From: Erysipelotrichaceae bacterium
GTDB lineage: Bacteria; Bacillota_I; Bacilli_A; Erysipelotrichales; Erysipelotrichaceae
Direction: 5' to 3'
DNA: 64,000 bases
Assembly: GCA_017442805.1 (NCBI GenBank)
Contig: JAFRZA010000017.1
Location: 1-64,000, forward strand
Numbering within the stretch: the stretch's first letter is position 1; the number at the start of each line of letters is the position of its first letter. Shown here one piece after another: positions 54,194 to 63,284 of this stretch. Position numbers and translations under genes: made by a program. The notes under the pieces were generated by a model, which was not told where the DNA came from, made no database searches, and saw only the letters and a program-made list of their open reading frames with translations.

Positions 54194-54871
54194 TTAAAGA
54201 CCGAATTCGTTAGTATAAGTCACCAGATTAACGCTGACAACTCCGCTGACATTCTGAATCTCGTTCATCAGGCTCTCCAGAGTCTTGTCATAGACGACTT
54301 CATAGGTCAGCTCGGCTGTGTTGTTGGAGTTGGTGGATTTGCTCTTGAGTTTCTTCTTCCTGATCTTCTCCAGTTCTGCCTTAACGCTTTCTTCAGCGGC
54401 CTGACTGTAGATGACGACCATCAGGTATTTGGCGGCTGCCTTGGAAGCGGACAGGTAGGTCAGGTAGTAGAACAGACCCAGCAAAATGCAGCCGATGATG
54501 GCGATGAAGTACAGCCCGGCGCCGGACATGATGCCGGCGGTGATGGCCCAGAACATGAAGGCCGTGTCAACCGGTTCCTTGATGGCCGTGCGGAATCGCA
54601 CGATGGACAGAGCGCCAACCATACCCAGAGAAAGGGAGAGGTTGGAGTTGATCGTCCTGATGATCATGGCGGTAACCATCGCCAGTAAGACCAGAGTCAG
54701 CGCCGTGGTGCGGTTATAGACGATGCCCGTAAAGGTCTTCTTGTAGATGAAGACCACAAACAGGGAGCACAGGAAGGCTACCAGCAGGGAAATGACGATC
54801 ATTTCCACGCTGACCGGACCGGTAAACTGTCCTACGATTTCGTTCCAGATTGTTCCAATAATATCAGTCAT
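54194..54871 (-). CDS. DUF4956 membrane protein
   Basis: The 225-residue protein has about four membrane segments and then a charged cytoplasmic tail with KIRKKKLKSKS. The conserved DUF4956 core GMVGALSIVRFRTAIKEPVD lies between segments. The family nearly always accompanies VTC-type polyphosphate polymerase-like and CotH genes, as here. It is 15 bases after the VTC gene. No biochemical role is proven. Confidence 0.9.
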   Translation of the reverse strand: MTDIIGTIWNEIVGQFTGPVSVEMIVISLLVAFLCSLFVVFIYKKTFTGIVYNRTTALTLVLLAMVTAMIIRTINSNLSLSLGMVGALSIVRFRTAIKEPVDTAFMFWAITAGIMSGAGLYFIAIIGCILLGLFYYLTYLSASKAAAKYLMVVIYSQAAEESVKAELEKIRKKKLKSKSTNSNNTAELTYEVVYDKTLESLMNEIQNVSGVVSVNLVTYTNEFGL

Positions 54872-54886
54872 ATGAATATACCTCTC

Positions 54887-55561
54887 TTACTTTACACTGC
54901 TGCAGACGGCAAACTTGGAGATTGCCAGTCTCAGCTTGGGATAACTGCTCAGAATTGCCAGAATGTGAGCAGGAATGAATTCGTCGCATTTGACTTCCAT
55001 GACCACCTCATCGCACACCGGCAGGGTGTTGATGTCCGGGTCGAAGATGTTGAGGTCATACCTTCCCGAACGGATGTTCTCATCGAAGGTGATCCGGGTA
55101 CTGCTGACCGGATAGGTGAAGGCGGTGCGCCGGTAGTCGACGACTACCGAAGGGGCCAGACGCTTTATGTTGGCGTTGACCAGAAAGCGGTTGAGGAACT
55201 CGCGCCTGCTGCGGATGGCCATATAGCGCTTGGCCATGATGGCCTCGGCGATCTGCCGGTTGATCGAGCAGTCTTCCTTGTAGGTCATGTTGCCGTCCTT
55301 GTGCTTGCATTCCATCTTGATGACCGCATCAGAGTAATTGTAGATGCGCATGCGGTACTTGCTGCGGTATTCGTTGCCGTCCCGCTTCTCATCCAGCGCG
55401 CTGCAATAGGGGTCGTCAAAGTATAGCGAACGGATATCGTAGGAGTACTCGCTGGAAACCGAATGACTGTCCAGACTCATGACCTGGCTGAGCTGTTTCT
55501 TCAGAGTCTCGGCTGTCAGCTTATCGATCAGGAATTTCAGTTCATAACGATATTCTACCAT
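54887..55561 (-). CDS. VTC-domain polyphosphate polymerase-like protein
   Basis: The 224-residue protein has the VTC tunnel fold pattern: N-terminal YRYELKFLID, YRSKYRMRIYN, MECKHKDGN, VDYRRTAFTYP, RITFDENIRSG and VMEVKCDEFIP. The repeated Lys/Arg/Glu positions line the tunnel that binds nucleotide and phosphate in yeast Vtc4. It would be cytoplasmic. It overlaps the CotH stop by seven bases. Whether it makes polyphosphate here is unproven. Confidence 0.88.
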   Translation of the reverse strand: MVEYRYELKFLIDKLTAETLKKQLSQVMSLDSHSVSSEYSYDIRSLYFDDPYCSALDEKRDGNEYRSKYRMRIYNYSDAVIKMECKHKDGNMTYKEDCSINRQIAEAIMAKRYMAIRSRREFLNRFLVNANIKRLAPSVVVDYRRTAFTYPVSSTRITFDENIRSGRYDLNIFDPDINTLPVCDEVVMEVKCDEFIPAHILAILSSYPKLRLAISKFAVCSSVK

Positions 55562-58461
55562 AAGTCCGTGAACATCTCCTTCATCTGTGCGTCGGTCAAC
55601 TTGAAGAAGTCCTTGGTCTGCTTCAGCACATAATCCTGACGGTTGTTGATGAATTTCTGGATCTTATCCAGATGAGCGCGGTAATTCTTCATGGTAGCGG
55701 CCGACCAGCGGTTGCGGTCCCGCTCGACTTCGCTTTCGATCATCCCCGTCAGCAGGTCAAACCGGCTCTGCATGTTGGTCTTGGAGAAGGTGTTGTGCAG
55801 ATGGTAATTCAGCCTGCTCAGCCACAGCTGTTTGAACTCCTCATTGGCAAACAGCTTGCGGGGAATGGTGTTGTCATAGGTGTTGTTGATGAAGCCGGTC
55901 ATCCCGTTGGGGTTGGCCAGATATTTGGTGTAGTAGTTGGTATCGTAATTGCGGAAGCCGCAGTCCAGGTCGTAGTAGATGTACTTCCACTTGCCGCCGT
56001 CCAGCTGGCTGTTGTTAAAGAAGCGGACGTTGAAGACATCGGGATTGGCGACGATCATCTCGCAGATCCAGTAATCGGCCAGATCCTGCATGTCGATGCG
56101 CTGACAGAGATAGTCGTAATTCTCCTTGACCGACAGGTCATGGCTCTTGGCAAAGGAGACCAGCTGCTGCCAGCCTTCCTTGGAACCGCTTTTGATCTCG
56201 CCGTCGATCCTGACGATGTTGGACTGATCCTTGGGAACGTTGTACATGTCGGAAATGAAGCTGGCGTTGCACTTCTCGCGGATGCTGTAGATGCCCCAGT
56301 AGCGGCCGTTGATGTAGAGAACGCAGAGCTTGTAGCTCAGAACGGTCAGGTCAGTGTAATCGTCAACCAGCGAGGTGCACAGCTCGTCTCTGATGATGCC
56401 CTTCTCCCAGTCGTTGGACCCGGTCCTTAAGACCAGAGCGTCATAGTCGGCGTTGTCGCGGTTGTCAAAGACCGGATAGACCAGATCGCCGGCGCCCCAG
56501 TCGCCGTCAAAGCGCAGGGCGAAGCTCTTCTTATCGTGCTGGCGGGTGTTGCCGCCGAACAGGGAAATGGAACACGGTGAATTGAAGCTGCCGTCTTCCT
56601 CATAGAACTCGACGTTGCACTGATACTCCGTGGTGGCATAGGTATAGGTATGCAGATTCTTCAGACTTGCCGGGTCAAGGGAAATGGAGACCACCGGCAG
56701 CTGATTGTTTTCATTAATAATAAAGCTGGAAGTGGCGGCGCTGCTCATCAGAGCATCCTCCTGCTTACCAGCCGCTTTGATTACGGTCGATGAGGTGAGA
56801 ACGAGGGGTTCGCTGTAGACCTTCGAAGAGGTCGTCGGCCGGGAACCGTCGGTCGTGTAGTAGATCGTTCCTTCACCCTCGATGCTTACCAGCACCTGCT
56901 CAACGCCCTGATAAACGCCGGCTAGCGTGTTGATCACCGGCTGTACCGTGATGGTCCGGCTGCCCACTTCATTAGCCTTTCCCGGCGTAGGCTTGGACAG
57001 GTAGTAGAAACCGTCCTCACTGCCCCGGCCGTAGCTGTAGTTCAGCGGCACGTCAGCGGCGTAGACGCTGTCAGCGATCTGGCCCTTGCGGCTCAGGAAA
57101 ACTGACTCATTGTCGGAAAGCTTGAAGCCGGCATGGACATAGCTCTGATTGGAAAGATTGACGTCACCGGAACACATGATGACGTAATATTCTCCCGGCG
57201 CCAGCTGCTTATCGGGAAGCTGGCAGAGCTGCAGGTAATCAGCGTCATTGCTGAGGGTATAATCGGAAAGGTTAACGGTTTCGCTGCCGTTATTGTACAA
57301 TTCGATCCAGTCGTAGTACTTATCGCCGTTCTGGGGCAGCTGGGTGTAGTTTCTGGTCATCAGCTCATTGATGATCAGACCCTTGGGGTTGGCCAGATAG
57401 CGGCTCTGGAACTGCTCAACGCCCTTGGGGCTGTTGGCGTATCCCGGGGAAACCGTGGACAGGGCGGCGTAGCTGCCGTTATCCTGACGGACGTAGGCCT
57501 TGCCGTTATCCAGCTGACTGTAGGTCAGCGTCTGAACGATCTTTCCGCCCCGGGAAAGCACGACTTCACCGTTTTTACCGTTGAGGGAGAAGCCGGCATA
57601 ATCGCAGCAGCTTTCGGCGCTGCGGTTACCGCAGTAGATCAGATATACTTCGCCGGGTGCCAGCGAAACCTTGTCAAGCTGCTTCTTGAACGGAGCGGAC
57701 GAGTTGTTGGAGAGGTTGTACTGGGAAAGATCCACGGTCTTTCTGGAAACGTTGATCAGTTCAATGAACCCCTCCCGGCGGCCGTCTTCGTTGACGAAGT
57801 TGCCGTTGTTGCGGGGCAGGACCTCATTGATCAGGATCTCGGAATCTTCCTGAGACTGCAGTGAGGCAACGTACTGCTGCAGTCCCTCCCGGCTGTTGGG
57901 ATAACCGGGGGTAGCGTAGTCATAGACGACCCACTGGCCGTTACCGTCACGGGCCATGACCTGGCCCTTGCTCAGGGCGAGAGTATCGACGGCGTCGATC
58001 ACCTTGCCTCTGGCATTGGTCAGAATGACGTTTTCCCCGCCCTTGGAGGACAGCTTGAAGGCAGCGTTGTAGCCGTCTTCCAGTTTGCCGGTCAGGGCGA
58101 CGACGATGTACTGTCCGGGCTGCAGAACGGTATTGGAAAAGGCCCACTTGATGCGGTCCTTCTTGTCGGAGAGGCCATAGCCGTCCAGATTGACCGGCTT
58201 GGATGAGCCGTTATAGATCTCCAGGAAATCGCAGGCAGCGCCGTTTTCATTGGCGTAGCTGCCGTCGTTATTGGTCATTATTTCGCTGATCACCAGCTTG
58301 TTGATCAGATTCTCATAACTGTCGGGGAATTCAGCGGAGCTGTTGTCCTTTACGCCACGGGAAAAAAGCATCCCCGCTGCGTAGAAGGCGATGACCAGAA
58401 GCGTAAGTATGGCGATTAACAGAAAGTCCTTCTTGGGCTTTGCATCAACGTTCTTCTTCAT
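55555..58461 (-). CDS. CotH-like kinase with lamin-tail domains
   Basis: The 968-residue protein has an N-terminal membrane anchor (about 13-33). Three lamin-tail domains follow (start near 50, 210 and 365; each opens with I-EIM/NEV-type strands, for example LVISEIMTNN and LIINELMTRN). A chitobiase/HEX C-terminal module (IYYTTDGSRPTTSS) lies next, then a CotH kinase domain (about 600-960) with RDELCTSLV, GIYSIREKC and YYDLDCGFRNY. CotH proteins are atypical protein kinases. It would act outside the cell, so its substrate is likely a surface protein. No ribosome binding site is seen; a promoter with the start site nearly at the ATG lies at 58471-58499. Confidence 0.88.
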   Translation of the reverse strand: MKKNVDAKPKKDFLLIAILTLLVIAFYAAGMLFSRGVKDNSSAEFPDSYENLINKLVISEIMTNNDGSYANENGAACDFLEIYNGSSKPVNLDGYGLSDKKDRIKWAFSNTVLQPGQYIVVALTGKLEDGYNAAFKLSSKGGENVILTNARGKVIDAVDTLALSKGQVMARDGNGQWVVYDYATPGYPNSREGLQQYVASLQSQEDSEILINEVLPRNNGNFVNEDGRREGFIELINVSRKTVDLSQYNLSNNSSAPFKKQLDKVSLAPGEVYLIYCGNRSAESCCDYAGFSLNGKNGEVVLSRGGKIVQTLTYSQLDNGKAYVRQDNGSYAALSTVSPGYANSPKGVEQFQSRYLANPKGLIINELMTRNYTQLPQNGDKYYDWIELYNNGSETVNLSDYTLSNDADYLQLCQLPDKQLAPGEYYVIMCSGDVNLSNQSYVHAGFKLSDNESVFLSRKGQIADSVYAADVPLNYSYGRGSEDGFYYLSKPTPGKANEVGSRTITVQPVINTLAGVYQGVEQVLVSIEGEGTIYYTTDGSRPTTSSKVYSEPLVLTSSTVIKAAGKQEDALMSSAATSSFIINENNQLPVVSISLDPASLKNLHTYTYATTEYQCNVEFYEEDGSFNSPCSISLFGGNTRQHDKKSFALRFDGDWGAGDLVYPVFDNRDNADYDALVLRTGSNDWEKGIIRDELCTSLVDDYTDLTVLSYKLCVLYINGRYWGIYSIREKCNASFISDMYNVPKDQSNIVRIDGEIKSGSKEGWQQLVSFAKSHDLSVKENYDYLCQRIDMQDLADYWICEMIVANPDVFNVRFFNNSQLDGGKWKYIYYDLDCGFRNYDTNYYTKYLANPNGMTGFINNTYDNTIPRKLFANEEFKQLWLSRLNYHLHNTFSKTNMQSRFDLLTGMIESEVERDRNRWSAATMKNYRAHLDKIQKFINNRQDYVLKQTKDFFKLTDAQMKEMFTDLW

Positions 58462-58470
58462 AACAATAAA

Positions 58471-58499
58471 ATAGTATCACATTGGCACTCAAATATAAA
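58471..58499 (-). promoter_or_regulatory. Possible internal promoter of the CotH gene
   Basis: TTTATA (58494-58499), 17-base spacer, TACTAT (58471-58476) on the minus strand. It would start transcription about one to three bases before the CotH ATG. Confidence 0.45.
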
Positions 58500-58504
58500 G
58501 TTGC

Positions 58505-61500
58505 CTATTCGCTCCGCAGGGCAACCACCGGGTCGCACTTGCTGGCCATCCGTGAGGGGATCAGACCGGCAATCAAGGTCAGAACGACCGATATCACGGT
58601 CAGGATGATCGCTCCCTTGTAGGGCAGGCTGGCGGTGATGGTGGAAATGCCGGTGAGCTTTCGGACGATCAGGCTGATGGGAATGCATAACAGCACGGTA
58701 ACGCCCACACCCAGCAGACCGGAGATCAGGCCGATGATGAAAGTCTCAGCCGAGAAGACGTGGCGGACATCGCCCTTGGAAGCTCCCAGAGAACGCAGGA
58801 TGCCGATCTCCTTGGTCCTCTCCAGAACGGAGATGTAGGTGATGATGCCGATCATGATCGAGGAGACGACTAATGATATCGAGACAAAGGCAATCAGAAC
58901 GTAGCTGATCGCGTTGATGATGGTGGTTATGGACTTCATCAGAATGCCGGTGATGTCGGTATAGATGATGACCTTTTCCTCAGCGCCGGAAGCCTTCATG
59001 TCCTCATTATAGTCGGAGATCATCTGCTTGAAGGCATCCTTGGAAGCGAAGTCGCGGAAGTAGAAGCTGATGGCTTCGGGATCGTCAGCGCTGCGGTAAC
59101 CCAAGAGCCTCAGGTTGCGGCTGTAGCTGACTTCTGAGGAGTCGTCAGTCATGTAGGTGCTTAACAGCCGGCTCAGTTCATCTTCGTCCATGTCAAATTT
59201 GAATGCTCCGGCCAGCTTGTCGGCATCCACGCTGATGCCTCCGGCAATCTCAGCGATCAGTTCGGTGGACATTCTGATCATGCACTGGCTGATGGTTATC
59301 CGCATTCTTGTTTCGATCAGAGCCCGGCTGTACTGGCTGATGAGGGATTCCATGATGAAGTTGTTCATCAGAAGGTTGAGAATCTCGTCAAGATTCTCCT
59401 CGGTCAGGTAAGCCTGCTGGATGCCGGCGTTGACGCTGATGTCCAGGTATCCCTGCAGCATCCTTTCCAGTAATGGCCTGAACATCATTTCCAGCATTTC
59501 CGTGCTCATGCCGTACTCATCGGCCAGTTCGCCTAAAACCCGCTGACTCTCCGGGTCAGCGAAGCCGGCGTCGATCATGGCCTGGATGTCATCCTGGCCA
59601 TAGCTTGCGGTCCCTTCAATGCCGTGTTCTTCAATGTAGATCCGCAGCGTGCGGTCCAATATCACGCTGAAGACGGCCGTGACTTGCTGACTGGTCTCAG
59701 CCGTATCGGTGGAAAGGGCGTCGAGCGCTTCGTTGATCGATCCGGAAATCGTCTGTCTTATCCTGTTCTCATCAATGGTAGTGCCGAAGGCCTCCCTGAT
59801 AGCATTCTGGTCAACGCTGATCATGTCGGAGAAATTAAGATTGGACTTCCGCCCCTTCTCGTTGGCTTCTTCAAAGCTCAGTCTGGTAAAGACATCCCGC
59901 TGGTCGTCCGTCAGCTGTTCGCTGACGATCTGACGGCCGGCTGACTGATCGATCAGATAGTCAATCAGTTCTTCCCGGTAGGCGATGCCCGGAGTCAGCG
60001 ACGAGGCGCTGACGCCGTCCTTTTCGGTAATGATGCCCACGACCTTCAGCTGCAGTCCGTCAGAGATCTGCTGCTTCAGATAGCTCTCGTCATCCCGCAT
60101 GTCTTCCCAGACATCGTATTCCTTATTGTAGCGGTAGTAGTCCGCCGAAACGACCACCCGGAAACTGAGGTTCAGGAAGTAGTCGTAGTTGAAGATCATG
60201 CTCTCGTTGTCAATGGATACCTGCTGGCCGTTGAAGGCTTCCCGGGCGAGCTTGGAAAGTTCTTCCGGATCCCTGATGCCCAGAGCGTAGAGCTGATAGT
60301 CGGTAATCGTATAGCGGTCATTGAGTACCAAAAGGCACTCATCGTATTTCTGCGGCCAGCGGCCGGCCAGCACGTCATACTGGCTTTCCAATAATTCCTG
60401 ATTATTGATCATCCGCTGGAAGGTCTGCATGCCGAAGCCATAGGAAGAGGAATAGGAGCCCTGACTGAACGTGCTGGGATTCAGACGTACGGCCTTGTCA
60501 GCTCTGTCGCTGTAGATCTGCGGAGTGATGCCGTAGTCGTACTGCAGCGCTGTCAGCAGCGGCTCAATGGTTTCCTTATTATCAATCAGATACCGGTGGA
60601 AGGCGCTCAGGTTATTGGTGCCCATCTGGGTGAACAGCTGGTTCACCAGCGGCATCTCGCTGATCTGGCCCTCCTGCTTTTCGGTGGAAGTCACCGTGCC
60701 CATCATCGAGTCGATGAGCGAGGAGTAGTCAGCGGTATTTCTCTCAATGGAAAGCGGGTAGGAGGACAGCGAGTTGGTCTGTACCTCGTCGATGTAGTTG
60801 TTGACGCCGGTGGACAGCGAAAGGATCAGGGCGATGCCGATGATGCCGATGCTGCCGGCGAAAGCGGTCAGGATGGTCCGGCCCTTCTTGCTTAAGAGGT
60901 TGTTCAGCGAAAGCTTGAAGGCCGTCAGCAGGCCCATGCGGGCCTTGCCGATGGTAAAGTTTTCTTCTTCCGAGGAATTGCGGTAGGGATTGGAATCGGA
61001 AGTGATCTCGCCGTCGCGGATACGGATGATTCGGGTGGCATACTCTTCCGCCAGCTCAGGGTTATGGGTAACCATGACCACCAGGCGGTCCTGAGCCACC
61101 TTTCTGAGGATCTCCATGACCTGCAGGGAGCTCTGGGTATCCAAAGCACCGGTGGGCTCATCAGCCAGCAGAATGTCGGGGTCATTGACCACGGCGCGGG
61201 CAATCGCCACTCTCTGCATCTGACCGCCGGAAAGCTGGTTGGGCCGCTTGCCGATCTGATCTTCCAGACCGACGCTCCTAAGCGCTTCGATCGCTCTTCT
61301 CTTTCTTTCCGCGGCGGAGATGCCGGAGATGGTCAGCGCCAGTTCGACGTTGGAAAGCACGTCCTGGTGAGGAATGAGGTTATATGACTGGAAGACAAAA
61401 CCTACCGAATGATTCCGGTAGTTGTCCCACTGTCTGTCGCTGTAATCTGAGGTGGTCTTGCCGTTGATTAGCAGGTCACCTTCGGTATATCTGTCCAGTC

Positions 61501-61657
61501 CGCCGATGATGTTCAGCAGCGTCGTCTTGCCGCCTCCGGAAGGACCCAGAACGGCGACGAATTCATTCTGCCGGAAGGCAATACTGACGCCCTTGAGGGC
61601 GTGCACGGTACTGGATTCCATGACATAGTCTTTCCTTACGTTTCTTAATTCAATCAA
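58505..61657 (-). CDS. MacB-like ABC exporter with fused ATPase and FtsX permease
   Basis: The 1050-residue protein starts with an ATPase (about 1-225: Walker A GPSGGGKTTLL, signature LSGGQMQRVAIARA, Walker B ILLADEPTGALD). A membrane segment follows near 260-282, then a large extracellular region (about 300-920) and three C-terminal membrane segments with the FtsX core. The fusion order is like MacB. It begins with TTG, ten bases after GGAG. The extracellular part is unusually long and helical. It leads the CotH-VTC-DUF4956 operon, so it may move a substrate or energise the surface system. The substrate is unknown. Confidence 0.9.
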   Translation of the reverse strand: MIELRNVRKDYVMESSTVHALKGVSIAFRQNEFVAVLGPSGGGKTTLLNIIGGLDRYTEGDLLINGKTTSDYSDRQWDNYRNHSVGFVFQSYNLIPHQDVLSNVELALTISGISAAERKRRAIEALRSVGLEDQIGKRPNQLSGGQMQRVAIARAVVNDPDILLADEPTGALDTQSSLQVMEILRKVAQDRLVVMVTHNPELAEEYATRIIRIRDGEITSDSNPYRNSSEEENFTIGKARMGLLTAFKLSLNNLLSKKGRTILTAFAGSIGIIGIALILSLSTGVNNYIDEVQTNSLSSYPLSIERNTADYSSLIDSMMGTVTSTEKQEGQISEMPLVNQLFTQMGTNNLSAFHRYLIDNKETIEPLLTALQYDYGITPQIYSDRADKAVRLNPSTFSQGSYSSSYGFGMQTFQRMINNQELLESQYDVLAGRWPQKYDECLLVLNDRYTITDYQLYALGIRDPEELSKLAREAFNGQQVSIDNESMIFNYDYFLNLSFRVVVSADYYRYNKEYDVWEDMRDDESYLKQQISDGLQLKVVGIITEKDGVSASSLTPGIAYREELIDYLIDQSAGRQIVSEQLTDDQRDVFTRLSFEEANEKGRKSNLNFSDMISVDQNAIREAFGTTIDENRIRQTISGSINEALDALSTDTAETSQQVTAVFSVILDRTLRIYIEEHGIEGTASYGQDDIQAMIDAGFADPESQRVLGELADEYGMSTEMLEMMFRPLLERMLQGYLDISVNAGIQQAYLTEENLDEILNLLMNNFIMESLISQYSRALIETRMRITISQCMIRMSTELIAEIAGGISVDADKLAGAFKFDMDEDELSRLLSTYMTDDSSEVSYSRNLRLLGYRSADDPEAISFYFRDFASKDAFKQMISDYNEDMKASGAEEKVIIYTDITGILMKSITTIINAISYVLIAFVSISLVVSSIMIGIITYISVLERTKEIGILRSLGASKGDVRHVFSAETFIIGLISGLLGVGVTVLLCIPISLIVRKLTGISTITASLPYKGAIILTVISVVLTLIAGLIPSRMASKCDPVVALRSE

Positions 61658-61683
61658 TCAGCTCAGCTCCGTCTGTTTCCTTT

Positions 61684-61697
61684 CCGGTCTTAACCGG
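61684..61697. repeat. Small hairpin in the leader of the MacB-like gene
   Basis: CCGGT, loop CTTA, ACCGG forms a 5-bp stem a few bases downstream of the predicted start. Confidence 0.35.
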
Positions 61698-61708
61698 ATA
61701 CATAGAAA

Positions 61709-61737
61709 ATTATAGTGAAACCGGCGGTCATTATCAA
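61709..61737 (-). promoter_or_regulatory. Promoter of the MacB-like / CotH operon
   Basis: TTGATA (61732-61737), 17-base spacer, TATAAT (61709-61714) on the minus strand. Confidence 0.82.
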
Positions 61738-61777
61738 CCTGACTGACCGTCTCAAGGGTGAAGCAGCAGGCATAATC

Positions 61778-61786
61778 TGTTATAAT
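61778..61786 (+). promoter_or_regulatory. Extended -10 promoter of the 5'-nucleotidase gene
   Basis: TGTTATAAT matches TGnTATAAT, 25 bases before the ATG. No good -35 box is present. Confidence 0.65.
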
Positions 61787-61811
61787 CATCTTATCCATCG
61801 GAGGTGGCTTT

Positions 61812-63281
61812 ATGACCATTAAGAAACTGACCATCCTGCACAACAACGACATGCACGGCGACTTTCTGCCTACGGAAGTTGACGGCCATCTGGAAGGCGG
61901 CATTACCTATCTGGCCAACTACATCCAGCGGGTCCGTCATGCCGAGGAAAACGTGCTGTACGTCAATGCCGGCGACATGTTCAGAGGCTCGATCATCGAC
62001 TCGGAATTCCGGGGCATCTCTACCATTGAGCTGATGAACTATCTGTCTCCCGACGTCTTTTCCGTCGGCAACCACGAGGTCGACTACGGCGTTGCCCACC
62101 TGCTGTTTCTGGAAAAGTGCGCCCGTTTCCCGATTGTCAATGCCAACCTCTACATCAAGAGCAATCACTCCCGTCTGTTCAAGCCCTATGAGATCGTCAA
62201 TGTCGGCGGACTGAACATCATGTTCATCGGCGTCATCACCGAGGAAGTGCTCTCTACCACCAAGAACGAAGAGATCATCGGCTCCTTCATCGACCTCTGG
62301 GAGGCCGTGGAAGAAGTCGGCGTCATCATCGACAACTACAAGACCACCAGGGTCGACCTGACCGTTCTGCTAACCCACATCGGCTACGAGAATGACGTCA
62401 AACTGGCCGAAATGCTCAACCCGGAATGGGGCGTGGACATCATTATCGGCGCTCATTCCCACACCTTATTGGAAGAACCGACCTTCGTCAACGGCATCCC
62501 GATCGTCCAGGTCGGCAAGGGTTCCAGCTACATGGGCCGCTTCGACATCGAGATCGACACTGCCCAGTCGAAAATCGCCGAACTGTCCTGGACCCTGTGT
62601 CCGATCACTTCGGAGACCTGCCAGCCTGATCCGATCATGGAAGAACTGCTGAACTCCTACAAGCACCGTACCGACGAGAAATACTCCCGCATCATCACCA
62701 CCTTCAAGCGCCCGCTGACCCACCCCAGCCGCTATCAGGAGACTGAGCTGGGCAACCTGTTCGCCGACCTGCTTCAGGAAGATTCCTCCTATGAGGTCAT
62801 GCTGATGGCATCGGGTTCCATCCGCAAGGATGTCCTGGGCCCGATCCTGACCCTGCAGGATCTCAAGGAAGTGGTACCCTACGATGAAGCCGTCATCATG
62901 CTGCAGGTGACGGGAAAGCAGTTCCGCCACATGATGCAGTTCATGTTAAGGGATGAAGCCCTGGAGCCGGAGGCTCACACCGAGTTCTACCAGCTCTCCA
63001 AGGGCATGCGCATCCTCTACAACAAGACGACCAGGCAGATTGAGGAATTCAAGCTCAACGGTGAGGACATCACCGATGAGAGGCTGATCCGCATCGCCGT
63101 TCAGGACGGCTTCCACTACAACAGCTTCAGCGAGTTCTTCGACGTACCGATCGAGGAAGTCTGGGCCAACGCCAAGCCGCGCAAGGTCATCACCTCGCAG
63201 TTTGCCATCTTTGAGGAGCTTCTCTCCTCCCGTCAGCACATCGACTCCAGGGTCGAAGGCCGCATTGAGATAAAGGAGTAG
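61812..63281 (+). CDS. Bifunctional metallophosphatase / 5'-nucleotidase-like protein
   Basis: The 489-residue protein has the calcineurin-like N-terminal domain (HNNDMHGDF, NAGDMFRGS, VGNHEVDYG, THIGYEND, GAHSHT), which binds two metals. A 5'-nucleotidase C-terminal domain follows. Unlike secreted UshA-type enzymes, it has no signal peptide and is therefore probably cytoplasmic. It could dephosphorylate nucleotides or cyclic dinucleotides. GGAGG lies before the ATG. The MscS gene starts three bases after the stop, so they are co-transcribed. Confidence 0.92.
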   Translation: MTIKKLTILHNNDMHGDFLPTEVDGHLEGGITYLANYIQRVRHAEENVLYVNAGDMFRGSIIDSEFRGISTIELMNYLSPDVFSVGNHEVDYGVAHLLFLEKCARFPIVNANLYIKSNHSRLFKPYEIVNVGGLNIMFIGVITEEVLSTTKNEEIIGSFIDLWEAVEEVGVIIDNYKTTRVDLTVLLTHIGYENDVKLAEMLNPEWGVDIIIGAHSHTLLEEPTFVNGIPIVQVGKGSSYMGRFDIEIDTAQSKIAELSWTLCPITSETCQPDPIMEELLNSYKHRTDEKYSRIITTFKRPLTHPSRYQETELGNLFADLLQEDSSYEVMLMASGSIRKDVLGPILTLQDLKEVVPYDEAVIMLQVTGKQFRHMMQFMLRDEALEPEAHTEFYQLSKGMRILYNKTTRQIEEFKLNGEDITDERLIRIAVQDGFHYNSFSEFFDVPIEEVWANAKPRKVITSQFAIFEELLSSRQHIDSRVEGRIEIKE

Positions 63282-63284
63282 GAA

